Shown here in pieces: positions 20,974 to 34,070 of a stretch of DNA of 64,000 nt. Every line of letters starts with the position of its first letter. Position 1 is the first letter of the stretch. The notes below the pieces were generated by a model that saw nothing but the letters and a program-made list of their open reading frames with translations, did no database searches and had not been told where the DNA came from. The DNA lies in contig CM018050.1 in assembly GCA_008638375.1 (NCBI GenBank), positions 31,486,220-31,550,219 of the forward strand. The letters are read 5' to 3'. The stretch comes from Nyssa sinensis (Eukaryota > Streptophyta > Magnoliopsida > Cornales > Nyssaceae). A program made the position numbers and the translations under genes.

Positions 20974-21457
20974 GGTAAATTATCTGACATTCTTTGAGAT
21001 TTCTGACAATTATAAAGATTTTCTCTCAAGTTTCTCAAATGACATTGACTTCCCCTCTAACTTTATTTTTTGTTTTCAAAATGACAAAAATCCCTTTTCA
21101 TTTATTTTTTTGCATTTTTTCAATTTTGACCAATTTTTTTAACTATTTATTTTCATGTTCAAATAAATAGTAATTAAAATCTTCTTTGACTAAAAAAATA
21201 TAAATTATTTATCTTAATTTTTTTATATAAAATGAAAAAACTATTGAAAAAGAATTAGAAAAAGGTCAGAATTTCAAAAATCCAAAAAAAGTAAATGAAA
21301 GGGGCATTTTTTTTCATTTTGGAAAAAAAATTAAAATTTGAGGGGAAGTTATTGTAGTTTGTCAGTAAAAGTAGCGGATGTTAGTGTCGTTTCAGAAATT
21401 TCAGGAGAGGTCCTTGTAATTATCAAAAATCTCAAGCGAGGTCAATATAATTTATCC
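20974..21457. mobile_element. Long-TIR MITE, copy 2, with 9-bp target duplication
   Basis: About 484 bp. The left end GGTAAATTATCTGACATTC faces the right-end reverse complement GGATAAATTATATTGACC. ATTATTTAA occurs at 20964-20972 (one base from the element) and at 21458-21466 (adjacent), a 9-bp duplication as made by Mutator-like transposases. The centre matches copy 1 (TTCAAATAAATAGTAATTAA and following). Confidence 0.72.
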
Positions 21458-21719
21458 ATTATTTAATAATTATGAAAAATACAAATAAATACATAAAATA
21501 ATAAAAAAACTACATAAAATTATTTATGAATCATGTGACCTGAACATGATGGACAAGGCTCAAATTACATATATTTAAGTGTGTGAATATAGGTGTGTAT
21601 ATATAGAAAATATATTGAAAAATAAATAAAATAATTAAAAATAATTTTTAATTAACATGTGCCTTGCACACGATAGAGGGTGGCTAGATCCCTCAGTATG
21701 TGTGTATTAGTGTGTGTAT

Positions 21720-22250
21720 ACAGTCGACCCTCTTATAATTAATAGACATGTGAAATAAAAAATTTATTAATTATTAGAATTATTAATTATTAAGTTTTCT
21801 CATATTTTCATAAATCAATAAGTGCTTCTTACATGTGAATGATTTTCAAAACATAAATATGATCTTATATGTAACTTTTTAATGACATTTTAGTTTTTTT
21901 TTATAAAAAATACATATAATGTTCAACTTAAGGTGTAAAAAAACTCATAATTTTCTTTTCAAGTAAAGAAGTTGTATTTTTCGATATTACAATTTTTACA
22001 TTCACAATACTTTTGACTTTAACTATGTTAAATTAATAATATAATTACCAAGACATGTCATAAATGGGATATATATAATGACATATATAACTATTTTATA
22101 TCTCTAATAATTAATATTATAAACAATTTTTTTTTAAAAATATTAATTATTAGGTAACAGAATTATTAATTATAGTCAATGGAACCAAGTTGGTTCCTTA
22201 AAAATTTATTAATTATTAGAGATTATTAGCTTATTGAACATTAATTATAG
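21720..22250. mobile_element. Non-autonomous AT-rich element
   Basis: The left end (CAGTCGACCCTCTTATAATT and then repeated ATTAATTATTAG) and the right end (TTATTAATTATTAGAGATTA...AATTATAG) are loosely inverted. Arrays of TTAATTATTAGA at both ends recall a widespread plant non-autonomous element, but I could not place a target duplication. Confidence 0.45.
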
Positions 22251-22272
22251 GCCACCTATATATGTATATAGA

Positions 22273-22274
22273 TG

Positions 22275-22308
<34 letters not shown>
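22273..22308. repeat. (CA)n(TA)n microsatellite
   Basis: About 9 CA units followed by about 9 TA units. Confidence 0.92.
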
Positions 22309-22479
22309 ATGAAGAAAAATTTAGAATTAAAAAAAAAAAATCCATTACATGCAAAGAAGTCTGCCAAACCTCACATGCCAGCCTTCCTTACCCACCTTCT
22401 CAGGCCTGCAAATTGCAACAAAGCTCTATGGCTACCCGAGTCATTAATACATCACCATTTTTCTTCACAGTGAAGTAAG

Positions 22480-22984
22480 AATTCCTCTATAAAAACATTG
22501 TCCTTTGTAATCAAATATCACTTTACTAAAACTAGAAAGGAAGAGAGGGGGATTCTTGCAAGAAGGAGACTTAGAGGCTAATTAGATAAAGAGAAAATGG
22601 GGAGGGAAAATCAAGGGAAAATTCAGAAACTCACTCAAACAAGTTAGAACTCAACTTCTTTCGATTTACTTAAGTTCATGTGTAGATTTAGAACATCATA
22701 GGACAATTACTTAAGTTTGTATGCCTCTCGAATTGTCAGTTCAAGAACAAACCGCCATTGTTGAAGCTTAAAATGCTACCTAGAAATGAACTTAAACAAA
22801 ACCTAAATCTACGAATGGGGACTTAAAATACATGAGAAATGGTGCATGAAAACCCATTAGAACATAGCCAAAAGCTCAAGGGCGAGCCTCAAATGACCTA
22901 GTTGCAGGTTGAGCCATTAATGGCCAACCTTTGAAACAGACCTCAAACTTAGATCTAAGAAATGGGAAACGAAGCCTTGAAGTT
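22480..22984 (-). repeat. LTR-like sequence interrupted by the LARD (left part)
   Basis: Non-coding sequence to the left of the LARD that seems to continue at 30005-31480. The LARD target duplication shows the insertion is nested. No gene is seen between 22310 and 22984. Confidence 0.4.
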
Positions 22985-22989
22985 CAATG
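22985..22989. repeat. LARD target-site duplication (left), CAATG
   Basis: Matches TAATG at 30000-30004 with one C/T difference. Confidence 0.6.
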
Positions 22990-25090
22990 TGTCGCGACCC
23001 GAAACCCATCCTATGCAGATTAGAGGCAACGACCGACACTACCACTCAGACATGCCGTACAAAATCAAACAAATCGCATAGACTGATAAATCATATAAAT
23101 AAATCATAAATAAGTAAATCATTTAATGCAAAAGTTACACCAAATGCAATTCAACTAATCATAAACCCAACTCCAATAACCATTAATCAATTATCTCCAA
23201 GTACTATTTAAATCATCATAATTCACTATTCAAGTTTAACATCTCTACCGATGACACAACATTATAATTACCTATTATCGAATCAGCCTTACAGAGTACG
23301 CATTCAAATCATGACTTGGAGTTCACATCATCAATATTGTTCACATGCTCGCCACTGGCTCCACTAGACGCCTCATTTTGTTTCTTCTCTTATAGAGTTA
23401 CCTAAAAAGAATAGATATAAATATGAAGTGAGCTAATTTAGCTCAGTAAGTAAACTCTTCGCTTTGCCATGGGTCAGGGTTAGTTCAAAAGAAGGAGAAT
23501 GACAGTAGTAAACAAGAATAGTATCACAACGACATATGTAAAATAAAATGTCACAGCAGCCAGTCATTATAAAGGAATAAGTCTCAAAGGACACATCCCA
23601 TGGTAGATCAACAAATCAAATATAGGGAATGGCCTCAACAACAGATAGCTGCCACAATAATAAAATATCAATCAAAATCCAAAGACAGGCAAACACGTCA
23701 TCAAAAAATAACACATTAACAAATAAACCACGAACAAGCTCACGAGAAGTATCTGAATCAAGAGTATATCATCAACATAGGTTTGTAAGCATATCAATGA
23801 GTCATGAGTGCATCATCAGAATATCAATAAATGATATAAGATATTAACAAAATAGATACTGACATACATGTAGGGTCCGACATACCCTCATGAGTACCTA
23901 TCTAGGATTTTGCTGGTCTGACAGTGCCCTTACGCGCTCGGGTCCAGCTTTGCCCAAATGGCTGGATAGCAACAGAGTTCTGTACATATAACATGTCTTA
24001 GGGTTTGCTAGTCTAACAGCGCCCTTACGCGCCCGGGTCCAGTCTCGCCCAAATCGTTGGATAACAATAAAGTTCTGTACATATAACATGTCCTAGGGTC
24101 TGCTAGTCTGACAGCGCCCTTATGCGCCCGGGTCCCGCCTCGCCCAAATTGTTGGATAACAATAGAGCTCTATACATATAACATGTCTTCTATAGACTAC
24201 GTTTTGGGCTCACTCCCAAACATTGACCCATAGGTCCTCAAGCTTCTATGAATCAGACGGACGTTATGACAGATCACAACTCCAAGTATTCAATAGTATC
24301 ATGATCATCATGTTTCCATAGACAATGTACATATTTGTGGAAAAACATACAAACTAGTATAAAATTGACAGACAATCAAATAAAGATATTAATAATCAAG
24401 ATCTCAACGAGTCAACAACAAGGAGCAAGTATCAAATTATGGAGATCAACATCATCAGGCATGTATAGATTACAACTGGCAGCATTAAGAAATAACTGTG
24501 ATATGGTTAGGAGTACCACATGTTAGAGTTCGGGTTACTTACCTTGAGTTCTTAATATTGCATTTCCATCCAGTTATCACAATAGCTTTTCCATAGCTCT
24601 TTTTCCATTTTCCGTCATTTGAATGGTCTTGGCCTAATGCCCGACCTTGGAAACTCTTCTTCTCCCTCCGTCCATGGTGGAATTACACCGCTACAGTAGC
24701 TTCCATTGGCCTCTATTTGTATAGCTCACACACACACAACCCTTTGTTTCCTTTTTCTCTATTTCTCCCTTCAGCTCTCTCTCTCTCTCTCTCTCTCTCT
24801 CTATTTTCTCTCTTTAACTGACCCTTTTTGTCGGTCACAAAACACCACTCACACAACACAACTACACTTGTCCCACTTACATCCATATGCAGCACACACA
24901 CACACACTCACCTGTCCACACCGCATTCACCCACCTCCTACATGTGCTGACTCACCATATATATATAGCACTCACACACGTTTATATAGATATCTACACA
25001 TATTGCACAATTCACACGTACATATATATTTTCCTTACATTTTTCTTTATATAATAATATTATATATAATATATATATATCACCTCACAT

Positions 25091-25126
<36 letters not shown>

Positions 25127-25513
25127 TTTCACCTAAAATAATTGTAGTGTAGGAGGGCCCAACGATATGCTGTCATTTAGGTTTTAAGCGTGCCGACACT
25201 TGGGCTTATTCGAATTTAGAACATATATTTAATGAAATATGTAACGCTTGTGCGCCTCCGTCACGTTGGCTTATTTTTGTTATTATTATTATTATATATT
25301 TTCTTACATATAAATCATTTTCACTTTTTGCGTCTCGAGATCAAATTCCTTGGTCAACATTTTTGGCTTCATTATTTTATGGCTTTCATTTTTTCCTCGT
25401 GTTATTTTATGACTTTTATATTTATCGTGGCCTAATTTTCATAATTATCACCATTTTATCGTTAACATCTAAATTAGTAAATTAATCCCTGATAATCGGG
25501 TCGGGTTGTTATA
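22990..25513 (-). repeat. 3' LTR of LARD
   Basis: 2524 bp. On the plus strand it begins TGTCGCGACCCGAAACCC and ends GGGTCGGGTTGTTATA. It contains three 95-bp units (23901-24188), (CT)n at 24775-24802 and (CA)/(TA) runs. The terminal CA seems to have become TA. Confidence 0.85.
23901..24188. repeat. Three tandem 95-bp units in LARD 3' LTR
   Basis: Units start near 23901, 23996 and 24091. Each carries GGTCTGCTAGTCTGACAG, then CGCCCTTACGCGC, then a TGGATAACAATAGAGCTCTG-like block and TACATATAACATGTC. Confidence 0.88.
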
Positions 25514-25526
25514 TTTTCCCCTTATT
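25514..25526 (-). other. Polypurine tract of LARD
   Basis: The minus strand reads AATAAGGGGAAAA directly before the 3' LTR start TATAACAACC. Confidence 0.65.
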
Positions 25527-27586
25527 CAAAGAGTTTTATCCTAAAAACTCGAGCATTCACTTCCAGAAGGTTCTATTATCTTTTCACACCAATTTCGTCA
25601 TCATAGTTCCCACTTTAATCTATTTCTGAGTCTTATCACTAATATTAAAATACTACATTCTAAAGCAAGAAAATTTTCACACCAGTTTCATAATCCTTTC
25701 GTACTCTTGTTTGTTTGATTAACTGGTGATTTGAAAAGTCACAGATTTCACTTGTTTTAATTTTTCGAGACTTTATATTCCAAGTTTCCAAATTCTAGTC
25801 TTAGCATTTCAAAACTTATTTCTTTAGTTTCTAAACTTGTGATCTTACGTACATTATACTTTTATTGCTCTTTCTCAGAGTCATCTTTTTAGTTACTTGA
25901 CTATTTTTGTTGTCCTTCACAATATGATTAGTTCTACATTCCTCTATTTTTTTTCCAGGTTATCAGTAGAGCCTTTATAGACTTTTGATTTCTCATTTCT
26001 TTATGAAATATAGTATAATAATGATAATCAGTTCGTCTCTTCCTTAAGTCTTGATAGACTTATTGTTAGACTTATTAAAATTTCTTAGGCTAGTCTTTTA
26101 CTTTCATCATCGTTTCATCATATGATAGTCTATTTTTGAAAGTATTCCTAACTGTGATGTCATATTCGGTTCACCTTGAACTTCCCACATCATTTTTGAA
26201 CAGTTCCGATCTCAAAGTCTTATGACCTTTTAGTTTAGTCATTATTTTATTTTTTCTTAATTTTTGCTTAAAAGACATTTTTCTCCCTGATCGTTATTCA
26301 ATTTTTTTTTCTTTCATATTTGTTCTTTTAGAGAATTAATTCAACCATATAAGGAGTTTCCCAACATTCTGCATTTTCAAAGCCACACTATGAGGTGATT
26401 AATCTCATTTGTAGTCAAAGATTTCATATCATATTTCAGTATTGTTTAAATCAATTTGCCATCCCATCATTTTATCGTCATATTTGACATTCGAAGTTTA
26501 TCAAGATTATGTTAAGTTTTTCCCACTATGGAAGTTCTCAACTTCTTTAGTATTATAAATTTAGTTATTCTTACTTCCTACCTTAATCACAATTGTCCTT
26601 ATAGTATTTCGAAGAATTATGCATTACTTATCATAGTCATTGACTTTTCAAGCTTTTTTAGGCACTTACTCAAGTTCAGTTTCTTTAATCGTAAGATCAC
26701 ATCAATCCTCAAAGGTTATTCAGAATCATTAATCATTTACCTTTTAGCATAGATTATGCTAACTCAACAAAATACGGCCACAATTAGGTCATATCATCAC
26801 CTAGATCAATAAGATCCATTAAATTTTTTCCAACGATCGTTACCATGCATCAACCTTTTTTGGGAATCATTACATTTCATCCTGTTCACTCTAACAATCT
26901 TGCTTATTCAATAATTGTCTTCCAAGCCTTTATTTGTCTTTACCCTATCGAGGTCTATCTATGACTTATTCAAGAACCCTTACTTTTTTAACATATCTTC
27001 AATCCATTTGAAGTCTCAAACCCCATATGTCACTATCCATTTAGTTTTCCTCAGACTATCTCTTTTATAAATTTGTTATCAGATCATCGACTTTCCACAA
27101 TTCCATAATCTTAACTCTATGTCACCTAATTCACTGACCAATTCATAGCTGAGATATCTAGGAATCATTAATCTCAAAACTAGTATAATTCTTTCCAAAA
27201 TCCTTAACCTTTGCCTTTAAATATATTACTATCTCCCAAAAATCACTATACATTTGATAATTTCAATCGCCCTAGAATCATCAATTCAGTCATAGCATAG
27301 TCATTCCTAAAGATTATTAACTTCAGTACTTAAACACGTTATCATCTCCAAAAATCACTCAATCATTTACTTATCTAAATCACTCAATAGTCCACAAATT
27401 CAATTTTGGTATGATCTTTCCCATAGAATCATTCATTTATAACTTTGATATAATCTTCGAATTCTCAAGATCATCAATTTCACTCATAAGCCTACTTTTG
27501 TCTCCCAAGAATTATTGATTATCTGATCATCTTAGTCACCCAAGAAACATCAACTTCAATCATTTTCCCAAAGATCATTAACCACT
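25527..27586 (-). other. LARD internal domain, non-coding
   Basis: T- and C-rich on the plus strand with frequent short ATCA/TTCATT motifs. No open frame longer than about 75 codons on either strand and no protein similarity noticed. It aligns in patches with 34830-37700. Confidence 0.7.
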
Positions 27587-27598
27587 GCTCTGATACCA
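27587..27598 (-). other. Primer-binding site of LARD (tRNA-iMet)
   Basis: The minus strand reads TGGTATCAGAGC, three bases after the end of the 5' LTR. This fixes the element's orientation. Confidence 0.92.
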
Positions 27599-28496
27599 CT
27601 CCGTCGCGACTTGGCACCTATTCTATGCAGATTAGGAGTAACGACTGATACTGCCATTCGGACATGTCGTACAAAATCAAATGAATCGCATAGACTAATA
27701 AATCATATAAATAAATCATTTAATGCGAAAGCTCCACCAAATGCAATTCATCTAATCATAAACCTAACTCTACTAACTATCAATCAATTATCTCCAAGTA
27801 CTATTTAGATCATCATAATTCACTATTCAAGTTTAACATCTTTACCTATGACACAACATGAAAATTACCTATTATCGAATCAACCTTACAGAGTACGCAT
27901 TCAAATCATGACTTGGAGTTCACATCATCAATATTGTTCACATGCTCGTCACTGGCTCCACTAGACGCCTCATTTTGTTTCTTCTCTTATAGAGCTACCT
28001 AAAAAGAATAGATATAAATATGAAGTGAGCTAATTTAGCTCAGTAAGTAAACTCCTCGCTCTGCCATGGGTCAGGGTTAGTTCAAAAGAAGGATAATGAC
28101 AGTAGTAAACAAGAATAATATCATAACGACATATGTAAAATAAAATGTCACAGTAGCCAGTCATTATAAAAGAATAAGTCTCAAAGGCACATTCTATGAT
28201 AGATCAACAAATCAAATATAGGGAATGGCCTCAACAACAGATAGCTGCCACAATAATAAAATATCAGTTCAAATCCAAGGACATGCAAGCACGTCATCAA
28301 AAAATAACACATTAACAGATAAACCACGAACAAGCTCACGATAAGTATCTGAATCAGAAGTATATCATCAACATAGGTTTGCAAGCATATTAATGAGTCA
28401 CGAGTGCGTCATCAGAATATCAATAAATGATATAAGATATTAACAGAATAGATACTGACATACATGTAGGGTCCGGTATACCCTCATGAGTGCCCA

Positions 28497-28688
28497 TCTA
28501 GGGGTTTGCTGGTCTGACAGTGCCCTTACGCGCTCGAGTCCAGCTTCGCCCAAATCGCTGGATAGCAACAGAGCTCTGTACATATAACATGTTCTAGGGT
28601 CTGCTAGTCTGACAACGCCCTTACACGCCTAGGTCCAGCCTTGCCCAAATCGCTGGATAACAATAGAGCTCTGTACATATAACATGTC
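28497..28688. repeat. Two tandem 95-bp units in LARD 5' LTR
   Basis: Same unit as in the 3' LTR, one copy fewer. Confidence 0.85.
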
Positions 28689-29507
28689 CTCTATGGACTA
28701 CGTGTTGGGCTCACTCCCAAACATCGACCCGTAGGTCCTTGAGCATTTATGAATCAGACGGACGTTGTGACATATCACAACTCCAAGTACTCAATAATAT
28801 CATGATCATCATGTTTCCACAAGCGATGTACATATTTGTGAAAAAGCGTACAAGCTAGTATGGAATTGACAGACAATCAAATAAAGATATCAATAATCAA
28901 GATCTCAACGAGTCAACAACAAGGAACGAGTATCAAATTATGGAGATCAACATCATCAGGCATGTATAGATTACAACTGGCAGCATCAAGAAATAACTGT
29001 GACATAACTAGGAGTATCACATGTTAGAGTTTGGGTTTACTTGCCTTGAGTTCTTAACATTGCATTTCCATCCAGTTATCACAATAGCTTTTCCATAGCT
29101 CTCTTTCCATTTCCCGTCATTTGAATGGTCTAGGCCTAATGCCCGACCTTGGAAGCTCTTCTTTTCCCTCCGTCCATAGTGGAATTACACTGCTACAGCA
29201 GCTTCCCTTGGCCTCCATCTGTATAGCTCACACACACACGACCCTTTGTTTCCTTTTTTTTCTATTTCTCCCTTCAGCTTTCTCTCTCTTTATCTTCTCT
29301 CTTTAGCTGACCCTATTTGTCGGTCACAAGACACCACTCACACAACACAACTACAATTGTCCCACTTACATGCATGTGCGACACACACACACACTCACCT
29401 GTCCATACCACATTCGCCCACCTCCTACATATGCTGACTCACCATATATGTACAACACCTACACACGTTTATTTATATATATATATATATACACATATTG
29501 CACAATT

Positions 29508-29540
<33 letters not shown>

Positions 29541-29734
29541 TCCTTACACTTTTCTTTATATAATAATATTATATAATATATATATTTTTTTTTCACCTAA
29601 AATAATTGTAGTGTAGGAGGGCCCAACGATACACTATCATTTCGGTTTTAAGCGTGCCAACACTTGGGCTTGTTCGAATTTAGAACATATATTTAATGAA
29701 ATATGTAATGCCTGTGCGCCTCTATCACATTGGC

Positions 29735-29796
<62 letters not shown>

Positions 29797-29797
29797 T
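29735..29797. repeat. (TTA)n microsatellite
   Basis: About 21 uninterrupted TTA units within the LARD 5' LTR. The matching place in the other LTR (near 25276) has about seven. Confidence 0.95.
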
Positions 29798-30004
29798 ATT
29801 TTCTTACATATAAATCCTTTTCACTATCAAATTCCTTGGTCAACACTTTTGGCTTCATTATTTTATGGCTTTCATTTTTCCCTCGTGTTATTTTATGACT
29901 TTTATATTTATCGTGGCCTAATTTTCATAATTATTGCCATTTTATCTTTAATATCTAAATTAGTAAATTAATCCCCTATAATCGGGTCAGGTTGTTATAT
30001 AATG

Positions 30005-31480
30005 AGCTCAAGTAAACAAAGCACACAAGAATCGGCCATGAACCTAAGCCATTTACAGAGATAATTATCGAACTTTAAAACGCAACCTTGAACCATATTC
30101 GAAGCCTAAAACTAACGAGGATCCCTAAGTTAGAAGCCTAGAAAATGAACAAAAGAAATTGGGAGTTGTGAATTAACCTAGAAATGCATGAAATAGGATT
30201 TGGAAAATTGGGGTTACAAGTGCTACAGTACCTAGGTCGGTTAGGGATGATGACTTTGCTGAGTCAAACTCATGAGTTGGCTCGACCAAGTTAACCGAGT
30301 GAGGGGCGAGTTAATTCAAGGTTGAGTCGACTTAACCACGTGTCATCACCTGAAGTTGCCACCACATTAATACAATGGTGTCGTTTTGACCTAAACTAAC
30401 TTAAAACCCTAAAATGAAGTGCAGTCGTTTCATGCATGAAGGGCCCTAAACTATGTCATTTTTGAATAAGGTTTTTACCTAAGGGCTAAAATGAACTTTT
30501 GATAATTAGAATTTGACCCCCAACATTTTCTAGAAATGTAACTAAGGGCCATACCGAAAACTTGTAAATTCAAAAATGCCCTCTAAAATAGAAAAAAATA
30601 GTATTTTTAGGAAATTAACTTCTTGTAATTTCAATTGGGCCCCAAAAGTTTAATTAAATTAAATCAAGGCCCAAATAATATGAAATTAATTTAAAAATGG
30701 CCCCCTAAATTAGAAAAATGAAAAATTGAAAATAGTAATTTGGAAAAATTTCACTTCAACCCCTAATTTCAGGTAACTTATAAAAGTGCCCCTAAAAGTG
30801 TCAAAATGACCATGTTACCCCTAAACAAATGCAAAAATGACATCTACGTCCCTAGAAATCATATTTAACATAATTAATACTATATATGACGTAATTAAGA
30901 TCTGGAAAAGCCTAACCTAAGGTTTTTCATCCCTTTGGACCCAATGGTGGGATCAGTTTTAGCAAATGAATTTTTTAAATATATAAACGAAGATTATTAA
31001 ACATATTTAGTGCAATTTTATAGCTTTAGTTAAGTAGTCAAATGAACACAAAAAATTACGAAACTTCATATTAAAACTTTTACGACTGTTCTAGGCTCAA
31101 TGGTGGAGTTCACTTCACCAAATAAGACACTTAAAACATAGGTCCTTAAGAAATGTGCATTATAATAATACTTAATGAATGTTAATCACTTCCATAGGAC
31201 CTACATAAGTCATAGGACAATGAGGAATGGTAGAAAAGAACTGAAAAAAGGAAAAAAATAATAGAAAAAGGGGTTGAAGTGATTAGTTAGAACCCCTTTA
31301 TAATCAGAACACCTACTGTCATCAGGGGTAGAAGGAGAAGACCAGAGGTCACCTAGAAGCACTCTGAGGATTGTGAGGACATAGGCGACAACCTATTAGA
31401 GGTAGGATCCTCAAATAATTAGGAATGTGAAAGCATCTACAAGATAACTAATAACTAAGGATGAAATGCTAAAAGACTAA
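30005..31480 (-). repeat. LTR-like sequence interrupted by the LARD (right part)
   Basis: Non-coding. Contains the minus-strand form of the module found in the other long LTRs (GGCTCAATGGTGGAGTTCAC near 31093, GGACCCAATGGTGGGATC near 30938) and several GGGGCCA/CCCCTAAA stretches typical of those LTRs. No gene is seen. Confidence 0.45.
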
Positions 31481-31970
31481 TGTAACAGCTTGACCCAAAT
31501 AAATAGGACTAATTTTCAAAAAAGCCAAAAAAGAGGCAAATATTAATACCGAGGGAGACTGAGCCAACAAATGTAATACCCAAATAGACCTGGGCTATCA
31601 TAATGATTTATGTACAATACTGGACACGAAGCTCAAGACAAACAGTACGGTTCATGAATTTAATAAACATATGATATTTGAGTACACAATGAATAAATTC
31701 AGGTGATCCCAAGTACCCCGGGCTACCCGTACAAAAATTGGGTTATATGAAAAAACGTGTACACAGATACGTACATGTGTGAATATATATATATATACAT
31801 ATACGTATCTATATATATATGTGTGTGTGTATATATATAATAAGGTATATATATATATATATCAATATGTATGTATGTGTGCGTATATTCAAGTATATAT
31901 ATATATATAATAAAGTGTAAAATATATATATATATATATATATAAATATATACACCCCTATGTTGAAATA
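31481..31970 (+). repeat. LTR fragment, TGTAACAGCTTGACCC start
   Basis: Begins TGTAACAGCTTGACCCAAAT and aligns with the reverse complement of 34829 downwards, so it is a related LTR in the opposite orientation. It runs into a cluster of TA/TG repeats (31780-31945). Confidence 0.55.
31780..31945. repeat. TA-rich microsatellite cluster
   Basis: Several TA runs with TG and ACATA interruptions. Confidence 0.88.
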
Positions 31971-31979
31971 AATATATAA

Positions 31980-34070
31980 CCTACAAAGAAAATAAAGAAA
32001 CAATTAAAGGAGGGGGAAGGGTTTGATTACGCCCCAAGAATAATGCGGTAGTTGTAGTGTAGCTTTGGGGTGTCGATTCCACAGGGAGACAAAATTAAAA
32101 GAATAACATAAAGAATTTCTGAAACTAAAGAAAATATTAAACGATTAACGAGAAAATAAAAATATAAAAAGTGATTTAAAATGCAAATTAAAATTAAACA
32201 AAGTAATTAATGGAAAAAGTACTCAAATTTAACGAACAGTAAAGCGTTGAGAATCCCTTGCACATATCCGGTATTTTAATTATTTTTAATTCACTGATAA
32301 CTCAATTGGAAATTTAATTTCAAAAATCCCAATCGGAAGATATAAAGTTATAAATCAAAATTAAACCAAATGTAACCCTTTGAAAAAACATTCAACACTT
32401 TTAAATCCCACAAATTGTTATCCACATCGAGAAAATCCAATGACGACAATATACCCAGGGAACGATATTGCAGCAAAGAATTAAATTAATATAAATAATC
32501 AAAGAACTAATCTATTCAATAGAAAAAGCCTGACTGAATCTATAACGGAATAAACTCTGTGATTATTCGGAGAAGACAATACCAATCAATAAATTAAGAA
32601 TGATCAAACAAAGAGTTTAATAAATAAAAATCACGTACATGAATCAAAAATAAATTAGAAATACCATCAAGTGTGCAAGTTTATTCCTAGCCCTACTTAA
32701 AAATTTAGTTACCCACGCAAACAATGGACAATATAAACCTCATGAAACAGAACTGTGCCGCCATTTTTTGCTGCTTTTTTTCTTCTTTGTTCGTTGAGCT
32801 GCACCGCACAGGACTGTTCTGTATTTTCCTGCGCCGCCCTATGCTTTTTCGTTCTCCCCATTTGCCTTCTTTTTTTTCTCCTCATATTCAACCCTTAATG
32901 TTGATTCGCGCTCTTCACGGAAGTTGTAGCCCTGAATGAGTAGATAATTTTACGCTTAAAAACCACCTGATTTGGACTTCGGAAACTCAATTTATGACCC
33001 ATTAAAGTTTGTTGGTCGGACAAAAATTCAAATTTCGAAGCCTGACTTTAAAACAGTGTTTGGAGGCCCAAACGAACTTGAATTTTTGCAAACCACACCT
33101 TTCTGAAAATCTTAAGACATGCTCTAAAGACTTCATGAAGACCACTTTCTCATTTTGAAACTCTAATGCCATCCAAACCTCAATTGAAGCTTCATAGATC
33201 GAATCTGTCTAAAAGCTAAAAATTGCACATTGTACTCCATATCTCTTCTTTTACCTTCAATGCTTCTCTGATTCAATAAATATATTAATCAGCTCACTTA
33301 AACAGAAAATATGTCATAAAACTAAATATAAATGAATTAAGAATATTAAACATTATGCTTTAATAATAGGGTCACATTTTAACATTTTAATATAATAATA
33401 AGGTATTTAGAGTGCTCTTTTGCGCACTCATCAAGGAGGTTACAAAAATAGAAAAGGAAAGGTCAAAAAAAGAGAAAAGGAGAGAGAGAGAGAGAAAAGA
33501 AAACTAAAAGAGGTAGGTTTTGTTTATAAAACCAAAGCATGCTTTGCATGCGTGAAAGAAAAAATAAACAGAAAGAGAAGAAAGGAGGAAGAAGAAGGAA
33601 AAAAGGAGATGAAGGGCAAGCAGTCGTACGAGGTAAGTGAAATTTTTACAGTGAATTTATTTTTTGGGTTTTTCATGAACTTTCATAAAGCTTGATTTTA
33701 ATTATATAACATTAATCTAGGAAGAAAATAGGAAAAATCGGAAGAAACCGTAAGTTGAATGGTTAAGAAATGGCTTAGAAATAATGCATGATCGTGTTTA
33801 GTTTTGAAGGCCCAAGATACTATTAGAATACTTAAAGATGTGTTTGAGGAAGATTAGGATTAAAAATGGCTTAAAATAGCAAGAAACAATGTAGAAAAAA
33901 AATTCTGAAATTTTGTTTTCCGGTCACCGACACCAAAGGAGGTGACCGGAGGGCCACTAAAAAAACGAAGGAGGCGAAGCACTGTTCGGCCAAGTTGGAT
34001 GTCAGGTCGGGTCGGAACCCGCCCGATCGCACATACAACAGATCCTACACGGCACTATTTTAGCTTAAAA
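31980..34070. other. Unassigned AT-rich stretch
   Basis: No gene found. It contains TGTCGATTCCACAGGGAGAC near 32072, a sequence style common in plant dispersed repeats, a GA-rich stretch at 33478-33497, and an LTR-like GGTCGGGTCGGAACCCGCCC near 34008. Short open frames at 32709-32939 look like chance frames. Confidence 0.4.

Larger units (their letters stand above)
22990..29999 (-). mobile_element. LARD-like non-autonomous LTR retrotransposon
   Basis: A 7.0-kb element read on the minus strand: 5' LTR 29999-27602, primer site 27598-27587, non-coding internal domain of 2.1 kb, purine tract 25526-25514, 3' LTR 25513-22990. Very long LTRs with an internal domain lacking gag or pol define a large retrotransposon derivative. 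Internal stops occur in all frames, so it needed proteins in trans. Its internal domain is clearly related to 34830-37700, where a gag remnant survives in the neighbouring element, which identifies a likely coding relative (Ty3/gypsy by knuckle style and primer). The near-perfect 5-bp target duplication supports one insertion event. Confidence 0.82.
27602..29999 (-). repeat. 5' LTR of LARD
   Basis: 2398 bp, alignable with 22990-25513 over its length. It has only two of the 95-bp units (28497-28688), lacks the long CT run, and has a much longer TTA microsatellite (29735-29797) than its partner. Confidence 0.85.

Noticed and set aside
24706..25152. 148-codon open frame with TH and SL repeats
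   Set aside because: Lies inside the LARD LTR and is made of CA, CT and TA microsatellites; the other LTR has a broken version.
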